From Rhodobiaceae bacterium (GTDB lineage: Bacteria > Pseudomonadota > Alphaproteobacteria > Parvibaculales > Parvibaculaceae): a stretch of 8,540 nucleotides of DNA. Where the stretch lies: positions 24,021 to 32,560 of the forward strand of contig NVWR01000008.1 in assembly GCA_002746275.1 (NCBI GenBank), given 5' to 3'. A model generated the notes under the pieces. It ran no database searches. It had not been told where the DNA came from and was given only the letters and a program-made list of their open reading frames with translations. A program made the position numbers and the translations under genes. Position 1 is the first letter of the stretch, and each line of letters starts with the position of its first letter. Below are positions 1-5,685 of the stretch, piece after piece.

Positions 1-720
1 CGCGACCCCGCATTCCGCAAAAAATTGCTCAGCGAGGAATGCATGAAAGGCCTCACGCTGCTGGAATACATGTGCACGGCTTACCACAAGATGTTCAAGC
101 TGGGCGACCCGCCCAACTATGAACCCACACGAGAACAAAGCCTTGCTGCCATCGCCGAACGTCAGGGCCAAGACCCTGCGGAGATGCTCTACGACTGGTT
201 GTTGGAAAAGGATGGTGAAGAGCTGCTGCTTTTCCCGCTGCATAATTACACAGAATTTTCTCTGGATAATTGTCGCACCATGATGACCCATCCGGCCACC
301 ATCATGGGGTTGGCCGATGGCGGCGCACATGTAGGAACGATTTGTGATGGGTCGATGCCCACAACAATTCTGGAATACTGGACGCGGGATAGAACCCGCG
401 GCGAACGTCTGGACCTAAGCTGGTCGATCAAGGAATTGTCGCGCACGCCCGCTGAAGCCATGGGGCTGTATGACCGGGGACTGGTTAAAGTGGGATACAA
501 GGCTGATCTGAATGTGATCGATTATGACAATCTGAAAATCCGGGTGCCGGAGATGTATTTCGATCTGCCAACAGGGGCACGTCGGCTAAAACAAAAGGCG
601 GACGGCTACAAAGCAACCATTTGCAATGGCAAAGTGATTTACCGGGACGGCGAAGCCACGGGTGTTCTACCGGGCCAGATTATTCGAGGGCCCAAGGCAG
701 CCCCTGTTGCAGTGGCGTGA
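1..720 (+). CDS. Amidohydrolase family protein, D-aminoacylase-like, C-terminal part (5' end outside window)
   Basis: The reading frame is open from base 1 (RDPAFRKK...) to a TGA at 718-720 and gives 239 residues. The TTG at 25 is internal, not a start. Related enzymes are metal-dependent hydrolases of the amidohydrolase_3/N-acyl-D-amino-acid deacylase family, which cleave amide bonds in the cytoplasm. What can be seen: the GLADGGAHVG segment at fragment residues 103-112, whose Asp106 fits the family's metal-binding/catalytic aspartate; the SRTPAEAMGLYDRG segment that precedes the C-terminal strand domain; and KADLNVIDYDNL, the family's typical return to the small beta domain, followed by a PEMYFDLPTGARR-like tail and a closing NGKVIYRDGEATG stretch. 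The N-terminal HxH metal site lies outside the window. The substrate cannot be read from this fragment; D-aminoacylase is a family label only. It converges on kdsA with 18 bases between stops and shows no pathway link to it. Confidence 0.85.
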   Translation, partial: RDPAFRKKLLSEECMKGLTLLEYMCTAYHKMFKLGDPPNYEPTREQSLAAIAERQGQDPAEMLYDWLLEKDGEELLLFPLHNYTEFSLDNCRTMMTHPATIMGLADGGAHVGTICDGSMPTTILEYWTRDRTRGERLDLSWSIKELSRTPAEAMGLYDRGLVKVGYKADLNVIDYDNLKIRVPEMYFDLPTGARRLKQKADGYKATICNGKVIYRDGEATGVLPGQIIRGPKAAPVAVA

Positions 721-738
721 AATGTTGCGTCGACAATC

Positions 739-1581
739 TTAGGTTGATCTGGTCAGCATCGGCTTGATCACGTCATCAACTGCTTTCACCTGCGCCAGGA
801 AGCCTGACAGCTCATCAAACGGCAACGCACTTGGGCCATCGCATTTGGCTTCATCCGGGTTTGCATGCGCCTCCAGAAAGAGGGCGGCAACGCCCGCCGC
901 CACACCGGCGCGGGCAAGATCATAAATCTGCTCGCGTCGCCCGCCGGATACTTTGGAGCCGGGCGCCCGTCTTTGCAGGGCATGGGTCACATCGAAGACG
1001 ATGGGGATATCATTGTTCGCAGCTTTCATCACGCCGAACCCCAGCATGTCGACGACCAGATTGTCATAGCCGAACGATGCGCCGCGCTCGCAAACCATCA
1101 CCCTGTCATTTCCGCAGGACTTGATTTTCTCAACGATGTTCTGGATCTGCTCAGGGCTTAGAAATTGCGGCTTTTTCACATTTATTGCCGCACCGGTTTC
1201 GGCAATGGCGCGAACCAGATCGGTTTGCCTGGCAAGAAATGCTGGGATCTGCAGAATGTCGCACACCTCTGACGCGGGTTTAGCCTGGGATATCTCATGC
1301 ACATCTGAGATGACCGGAACCTTGAAGGTGGATTTGATTTCCTGAAGGATTTTCAGCCCCTCATCCACACCCGGGCCCCGAAAGGAGTCGATAGAGGATC
1401 GGTTGGCCTTGTCGTACGAGGCCTTGAATATGTAAGGCATGTTCGCCTTCTCGGCCTCTTCGACAAAGGTCTCCGCGGCGATGAGGGCCATGTCCCGGGA
1501 TTCGATGACATTGATCCCTCCGATCAGGGTAATGGGTCTCTGGTTCCCAATTTCGATCCCTGAAACATTTACAGAACTCAT
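739..1581 (-). CDS. kdsA: 3-deoxy-8-phosphooctulonate synthase (Kdo-8-phosphate synthase)
   Basis: KdsA condenses phosphoenolpyruvate with D-arabinose 5-phosphate to give Kdo 8-phosphate, the committed step to the Kdo sugar of the lipopolysaccharide inner core; it is a cytoplasmic TIM-barrel enzyme. The 280-residue product matches the family size (about 280-285). Conserved blocks in order: [11 protein letters not shown] at 53-63, SDVHE at 92-96, the [15 protein letters not shown] block at 108-122, KKPQF at 136-140, the [12 protein letters not shown] block at 164-175, FDVTHALQ at 196-203, GGRR at 213-216 and KCDGPSALP at 246-254. The segment GGINVIES carries Asn24, where metal-dependent enzymes have Cys; His200, Glu237 and Asp248 line up with the other former metal ligands. 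This indicates the metal-independent (E. coli-like) class. The frame is open 32 codons further upstream, but the ATG at 1581 is chosen because it begins at the family's usual N-terminus and has a GAGGT ribosome site 7 bases before it. Confidence 0.96.
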   Translation of the reverse strand: MSSVNVSGIEIGNQRPITLIGGINVIESRDMALIAAETFVEEAEKANMPYIFKASYDKANRSSIDSFRGPGVDEGLKILQEIKSTFKVPVISDVHEISQAKPASEVCDILQIPAFLARQTDLVRAIAETGAAINVKKPQFLSPEQIQNIVEKIKSCGNDRVMVCERGASFGYDNLVVDMLGFGVMKAANNDIPIVFDVTHALQRRAPGSKVSGGRREQIYDLARAGVAAGVAALFLEAHANPDEAKCDGPSALPFDELSGFLAQVKAVDDVIKPMLTRST

Positions 1582-1588
1582 CTCACAT

Positions 1589-1593
1589 ACCTC
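1589..1593 (-). promoter_or_regulatory. Ribosome binding site of kdsA
   Basis: On the minus strand GAGGT sits 7 bases before the ATG at 1581. It decides the start between this ATG and a possible start 32 codons upstream at 1677, which would lie directly beside the trxA terminator and leave no room for a leader. Confidence 0.75.
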
Positions 1594-1612
1594 ATTTGGC
1601 GGGCCCCTGACG

Positions 1613-1630
1613 GTCGGACCTGTGTCCGAC
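1613..1630 (-). promoter_or_regulatory. Small inverted repeat in the kdsA leader
   Basis: GTCGGAC at 1613-1619 and its exact reverse complement GTCCGAC at 1624-1630 surround a 4-base loop, giving a 7-bp hairpin 32-49 bases before the kdsA start. No T-run follows on the minus strand, so it is not a standard terminator. It could be a leader hairpin or a binding site. A TATAGT element lies just upstream at 1642-1637 and would put a transcript start near the hairpin, but no matching -35 is visible. Confidence 0.4.
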
Positions 1631-1675
1631 ACGAAGACTATATCGAAAACATCTGCGTTCCACCTGTCTTGTCGC

Positions 1676-1713
1676 AAAGAAAAACCGGCCTCTGAAACTC
1701 AGGGGCCGGTTTT
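1676..1713 (-). terminator. Intrinsic terminator of trxA
   Basis: The arms 1681-1695 and 1699-1713 pair over 15 positions (14 Watson-Crick pairs plus one T-G wobble at 1691/1703) around a loop of about 3 bases. In the minus direction the outer arm ends in TTTT and continues TCTTT down to 1676, a clear U-tract. It lies 22 bases after the trxA stop and before the kdsA leader, so it ends trxA transcription. The outer arm is AAAA...TTTT, so it also leaves a shorter U-tract (4 bases) on the plus strand and may work weakly in both directions. Confidence 0.9.
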
Positions 1714-1735
1714 AGCGTGCAAATCGATCCAGCGA

Positions 1736-2056
1736 TTAGATTTCGCTTTCGACCCATTCTTTGATCTTGCTCTTTGGCAGCGCACCGACTTTGGTTGCCG
1801 CAACTTGTCCGTCCTTGAAAAGCATCATGGTAGGGATGCCACGCACACCATATTTCGTGGGCACGTTTGGGTTTTCATCAATGTTAATTTTAACAATCGT
1901 CAGTTTATCGCCCAGGTCACTTGCAATTTCTTCCAGAGCAGGTGCGATCTGCTTACACGGACCACACCATTCTGCCCAGAAATCCACCAGCACCGGCTTG
2001 CTCGCATCGATAACATCTGCTTCGAAGCTTGCGTCGGTCACTTTTGATGTGGCCAT
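1736..2056 (-). CDS. trxA: Thioredoxin 1
   Basis: Thioredoxin is the small cytoplasmic disulphide reductant recycled by thioredoxin reductase and NADPH; it serves ribonucleotide reductase, methionine sulphoxide reductases, peroxiredoxins and others. The product has 106 residues, the usual size. It shows FWAEWCGPC with the redox pair Cys31 and Cys34 (WCGPC at 30-34), the buried Asp25 before it, GIPT at 73-76 with the cis-proline Pro75 that faces the active site, and the FKDG turn at 80-83. There is no signal peptide or membrane segment. The frame is open for 52 more codons upstream, but that extension is not thioredoxin-like and covers the promoter. The ATG at 2056 gives the canonical MATSKVTDASF start and has AAAGG 8 bases upstream. 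It follows addA by 179 bases with its own promoter, and is closed by the hairpin at 1681-1713. The addA-trxA adjacency is common in alphaproteobacteria; no functional tie to the nuclease is implied. Confidence 0.97.
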   Translation of the reverse strand: MATSKVTDASFEADVIDASKPVLVDFWAEWCGPCKQIAPALEEIASDLGDKLTIVKINIDENPNVPTKYGVRGIPTMMLFKDGQVAATKVGALPKSKIKEWVESEI

Positions 2057-2129
2057 GATACTCGCCTTTCGTTTTGTTCTCTCCGACATCCGCGCCGCTG
2101 CTGCGTGTGCTTTGTCGGGTGGTAATGAT

Positions 2130-2164
2130 TGGGGCCAAACGATCATCTGTCGTGTGCAGCCCCA
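2130..2164 (-). promoter_or_regulatory. Possible hairpin in the trxA leader
   Basis: Bases 2130-2135 pair with 2159-2164 (6 bp, GGGGC/GCCCC plus T-A). Inside, 2139-2142 pair with 2150-2153 (ACGA/TCGT) around a 7-base loop, with a 3-by-5 internal loop between the stems. If transcription starts near 2177 as the promoter predicts, this structure would lie about 13 bases from the 5' end of the trxA mRNA, where it could affect stability. No U-tract follows, so it is not a terminator. It could also be chance. Confidence 0.3.
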
Positions 2165-2183
2165 TGAATATGTCGTTGAGGGG

Positions 2184-2212
2184 AATCTAGGGAGCGCCCT
2201 TGGTAGCGTCAA
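2184..2212 (-). promoter_or_regulatory. Sigma-70-like promoter of trxA
   Basis: On the minus strand the -35 element TTGACG (2212-2207) and the -10 element TAGATT (2189-2184) are separated by exactly 17 bases. TTGACG matches five of six consensus positions and TAGATT four of six. The pair begins 24 bases after the addA stop codon and predicts a start near 2177, which gives trxA a leader of about 120 bases. It would allow trxA to be made independently of addBA. Confidence 0.6.
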
Positions 2213-2235
2213 GGAGCACTCACGTCTCTGTGAAA

Positions 2236-5200
2236 TCAGCTGAATTTATCCAGCAAATCCGCGGGAATTTCCATGAGGCGGGGACTGTCTGTCCACAAAA
2301 GAGCCGCCCGAATCGGACGTTCTGGGAAGAGTGTGGCGAGCAGCGCGCAATATCCCGCCAATTGGGCGACGTAAGCCGGGCTCACATCTTCCACTGCGCT
2401 GGGCGGGGGCCGGTTGGTCTTGAAGTCCACAATCCAGACCCCCTCATCGGTCACCAGCAGCCGGTCAATTTGCGCGCTCAAAAAGACTTTCTCACCGGCC
2501 CGGTCCACCTCACCAACAAGGGGGACTTCCGCTCGACTACCCGGCCCAAAAAGTGCGGCAAAACTGGGTTCGGCCAAAACGCTCAGAGCGGCTTCGGCAA
2601 TTTCAGTCTGCTCAGCGTCGCCAAGCTCCCAACCCGAGTTGGCCAAAAACCGCTCTGTAGCGGACGCTCTTTTATCCGCCTCGATATCTGGCAGGCTCTG
2701 CAACAATCGATGGATCAGGCGACCGCGTTTGAAACGGTCTGCCCCGCCCAAACGAAGCGGTGAGGCAACCGGCGGTTCTTCGCCATCGGCTTCCAATTGA
2801 GACGGGGCCAGCGGACGAGGCGGTGTTGGCTCCGGCGGGGGCGGCTGCGTCACCCAGGCGGGGAGCTCCTCTTCCATTTTGCGGGGTGCCAGCGGTGCCT
2901 TCGTCTCAACCTGCCGCCGCTGCTCTCCTTCGAGGCGCCATACAGGTGTGCCGTCCACGGCTGCCCGCTCCTGCGCCAAAGGCACAAGCGCTCGCTCCAC
3001 CATCTGATACCAGCATTGCGGATTGGGTTTGGTCTTGGTTTCATACCCGGTGATATAGAGCCTGTCTTTGGCGCGTGTCATGGCGACATATAGCAGGCGG
3101 CGATATTCCCGCATGGCATCGGCGCGCAGCGCCTCACGCGCGGCAGCGCTTACCGGGTCATCATTCGCTTTGCGGCCCGGAAAGAGGATGAGAGCGTCTT
3201 CGCCGCGTCCGTCGGGAAGCAGTTTCGGGTCATGTTGACCACCGGGAACGGAACATGTATCCGGCAGAAAGACGATCTCGGCCTCCAGGCCTTTGGAGCC
3301 GTGTACGGTCATGACGCGCACCTCGTTTCGGCCTTCCGCCATTTCGCGCTTCACGACGGCCTCACCTGCCTGCACCCAATGGAGGAACCCTTGCAGGGAC
3401 GGCGTATGCATCCGCTCATAGGTGAGGGCCAGCGACAGGAACTCATCCACAGGATCGTCCACGTCAGCACCAAGCCGCGCGCGCAATTTCTTTCGGCCAC
3501 CATCGCGCACAAGAAGTTCTGCAAAAAACTCATAAGGCCGGAGGCGATCGGCACGGGCCAGCACAGCGCTCAAGTGCTGATAGATGGTACCAAGGTCAGG
3601 CTGTGTTTCGGCTTTGGCGCGCAGCTCTGCCCACAGGCTGGCCTTCCTGCTGTGTGCCAGCTCGAACAGGGTGGCTTCATCCATACCTATCAACGGACTC
3701 TTCAAGACGGTCGCCAGGGTGAGGTCATCTTCCGGCAGGAGCGCAAACGCGCCAAGCGCCATCAAGTCCATCACCGCAATTTGATCGGTCAGCACCATTC
3801 TGTCGGTGCCAGCCACCGGCACGCCGCGCTGTTTCAAGGCACGGATCATTTCTTCCACAAAGAGATTGCGGCGACGTACCAGGATCAACACATCGCCTGC
3901 GCGAATAGGACGCCCCTTGCCTTTGAGTTCTTCGCCTGTATCAAGCCAGTGGGCGATGGTGCGTGAAATTTTCGCCGCCAGCTGTGCTTCCGGGCTCACC
4001 GAGCTTGGATAATCGAGCGGTGCATCCCAGGGCACGGCGTCTTCCATCTCTTCGGGCACACAGGTCGGCCAGATTTCGACAAGGCCTGCGTCCAGCGAGC
4101 GCCAGGCAAAATGAACAGGAGGCCCGCCTTCCGCATTCAGGCCTTGGGCTGCTTCTTCGGATGCGAAAACCTGATCCACCGCCTGCAAGATTTCGGGTGT
4201 TGAACGGAAAGAGAGAAGAAGGTCAACCGGGCTCCAGAGCTTGTCCGCCTCTTTCACGCGCGCCGCGAAATATTCCCGCATCTCAGCAAAGCGCGCGGGG
4301 TCTGCGCCTTGAAACGAAAAGATCGATTGCTTCTCATCGCCCACAGCGAAGATGGTACGCGTTCTCTCGCGCGCGCCTTCGCCCGACAGGAATTCCTCCG
4401 CAAGAGACTGGATCACCTCCCACTGGTGCGGGCTTGTGTCCTGGGCTTCGTCCACCAGGATATGGTCGAGCCCCCCATCAAGCTTGTAAAGCACCCAGGC
4501 GGCGGCATCGGCACGACGCAACAATTCCCGACTTTTCAAAATCAGATCTTCATAATCAAGAAAGCCATGTCCGCGCTTCAGGTGCTCGAATCGGTCCAGC
4601 AGGACATTGGCCAAAACAAACAGAGCGCGGGTCGATGCCACAAGACGCGCGGCGCGACGTTTTTCTTCCAGAGCGACAATGCGCGCCTGTTCGCCTTCCA
4701 GCAGCTCAAGAATGTGGGGATGGGCCTCATGGATTTTCTTTGTCACCACGCCCGGCGTTACTTTTCGGGGGCCGCCATCCTGCTTGATAAAGACAGGCAC
4801 ATAGGCATCCAGCGCATCAGTTCGAGGCGAGCTCCCAAGCAAAGCTATGATCGCATCGGCGGTTTTGATGTCAGTCTTGTTGCCCCCGCGCAAAATGCCT
4901 GCGGCGTCGCGCAGTGCTTCTTCCGGCACGGCGTCCGGTCCGCAAGCCTGCGCCACAATGCCCTCCTCCGTTTCACCGGGGGCTATTCCCAACCGGGTTT
5001 CGATCCGCGCCACAGCAGCGTCCACATCGCCCTCTTGTCGCAGCACCTCGCTTAAAGCCGCACGCTTTTGCACAATTTCCTTGAACAGATCATCAAACCC
5101 GTATTCACCCACCAGTGCCGACACGGCGTTGAAAGCCTCGGTGACGGCGTCGCCCTCACTTCCCTCCCCGATCGCGTCCAGCATCTCGTCACGGGCGATG

Positions 5201-5685
5201 CTCATCAGTTCTGACGCCGTGCGCTCATCCAGAATTTCAAAGTGCGGAGACACCCCGGCCTCAAGCGGAAACCGACCCAGCAGGCGTTCGCAAAAGGCAT
5301 GGATGGTTTGGATTTTCAAACCGCCGGGTGTTTCGATGGCTCTGGCGAACAGCAGACGTGCTTTCAGCAGCATCATGGCGTCGGGCGCTGTGCCTTCCAG
5401 CATCGTGAGCTTTTCTGCTAGGGCAGCTTCGTCCATCACCGCCCATTCGCCCAGCTGGTCGTACAGACGACCGGCCATTTCTGCAGCAGCCGCTTTGGTG
5501 AAAGTGAGGCAGAGAATGCGCTCAGGGTCAGTTCCCGACAGCAGCAGGCGGATCACCCGATTGATAAGGACGTGGGTTTTGCCTGAGCCCGCGTTGGCGG
5601 ACACCCAGACGCAGGCCAGCGGGTTTGCCGCAGCCGCCTGAAGCCGATCTGTTTCACTCAGGTCAATTTCGTGGGAAACGGACAT
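2236..5685 (-). CDS. addA: Double-strand break repair helicase-nuclease subunit AddA (alphaproteobacterial type)
   Basis: AddA is the UvrD/Rep-type (superfamily 1A) helicase and nuclease subunit of AddAB, which unwinds and resects broken DNA ends so that RecA can load. The 1149-residue protein carries the full motif set: Q-motif glutamine at 16; Walker A ANAGSGKT at 30-37; motif Ia TFTKAAAAEM at 61-70; TIHAFCERLLGRFP at 127-140; Walker B VDEAQDTS at 411-418; GDEKQSIFSFQGAD at 449-462; SFRSTPEIL at 492-500; TVHGSKGLEAEIVFLPD at 793-809; RRLLYVAMTRAKDRLY at 862-877. A proline-rich linker (948-960) leads to a RecB-type nuclease domain with His992, Asp1074, the Asp1087/Lys1089 pair in VDFKT, and QLAGY at 1108-1112, so the nuclease looks intact. 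The ATG at 5685 is preferred to the in-frame ATG at 5718: it overlaps the addB stop as TGATG and has GGAGG 9 bases upstream. It is expressed with addB in one operon. No terminator is seen after its stop. Confidence 0.97.
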   Translation of the reverse strand: MSVSHEIDLSETDRLQAAAANPLACVWVSANAGSGKTHVLINRVIRLLLSGTDPERILCLTFTKAAAAEMAGRLYDQLGEWAVMDEAALAEKLTMLEGTAPDAMMLLKARLLFARAIETPGGLKIQTIHAFCERLLGRFPLEAGVSPHFEILDERTASELMSIARDEMLDAIGEGSEGDAVTEAFNAVSALVGEYGFDDLFKEIVQKRAALSEVLRQEGDVDAAVARIETRLGIAPGETEEGIVAQACGPDAVPEEALRDAAGILRGGNKTDIKTADAIIALLGSSPRTDALDAYVPVFIKQDGGPRKVTPGVVTKKIHEAHPHILELLEGEQARIVALEEKRRAARLVASTRALFVLANVLLDRFEHLKRGHGFLDYEDLILKSRELLRRADAAAWVLYKLDGGLDHILVDEAQDTSPHQWEVIQSLAEEFLSGEGARERTRTIFAVGDEKQSIFSFQGADPARFAEMREYFAARVKEADKLWSPVDLLLSFRSTPEILQAVDQVFASEEAAQGLNAEGGPPVHFAWRSLDAGLVEIWPTCVPEEMEDAVPWDAPLDYPSSVSPEAQLAAKISRTIAHWLDTGEELKGKGRPIRAGDVLILVRRRNLFVEEMIRALKQRGVPVAGTDRMVLTDQIAVMDLMALGAFALLPEDDLTLATVLKSPLIGMDEATLFELAHSRKASLWAELRAKAETQPDLGTIYQHLSAVLARADRLRPYEFFAELLVRDGGRKKLRARLGADVDDPVDEFLSLALTYERMHTPSLQGFLHWVQAGEAVVKREMAEGRNEVRVMTVHGSKGLEAEIVFLPDTCSVPGGQHDPKLLPDGRGEDALILFPGRKANDDPVSAAAREALRADAMREYRRLLYVAMTRAKDRLYITGYETKTKPNPQCWYQMVERALVPLAQERAAVDGTPVWRLEGEQRRQVETKAPLAPRKMEEELPAWVTQPPPPEPTPPRPLAPSQLEADGEEPPVASPLRLGGADRFKRGRLIHRLLQSLPDIEADKRASATERFLANSGWELGDAEQTEIAEAALSVLAEPSFAALFGPGSRAEVPLVGEVDRAGEKVFLSAQIDRLLVTDEGVWIVDFKTNRPPPSAVEDVSPAYVAQLAGYCALLATLFPERPIRAALLWTDSPRLMEIPADLLDKFS

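Noticed and set aside
700..745. GTCGAC palindrome between the convergent genes as a terminator
   Set aside because: The stem is very short and no T-run follows on either strand.
1582..1677. 32-codon N-terminal extension of kdsA
   Set aside because: The extension is not like KdsA N-termini, would begin beside the trxA terminator and covers the leader; a good GAGGT site serves the ATG at 1581.
1637..1680. Full sigma-70 promoter for kdsA
   Set aside because: TATAGT at 1642-1637 is a fair -10, but no acceptable -35 lies 16-18 bases upstream; the TTGCGA near 1677 is 29 bases away. Left as a partial signal only.
1625..2088. Shared TGTCGGA word in the trxA and kdsA leaders as a common operator
   Set aside because: Only 7 bases, at different distances from the two starts and within different inverted repeats; chance is the simpler reading.
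2057..2212. 52-codon N-terminal extension of trxA as a signal or fusion domain
   Set aside because: It has no signal peptide or domain character and overlaps the promoter and leader hairpin; the ATG at 2056 gives a standard 106-residue thioredoxin.
2826..2880. Proline-rich stretch in AddA as a repeat or frameshift scar
   Set aside because: The frame is continuous and the stretch falls at the helicase-nuclease junction, where a flexible linker is expected.
3963..5641. Long plus-strand open frames opposite addA (up to about 270 codons)
   Set aside because: They lie antisense to a gene with a complete motif set, their translations are Arg/Ser/Pro-rich and match no family, and such frames are expected in GC-rich DNA.
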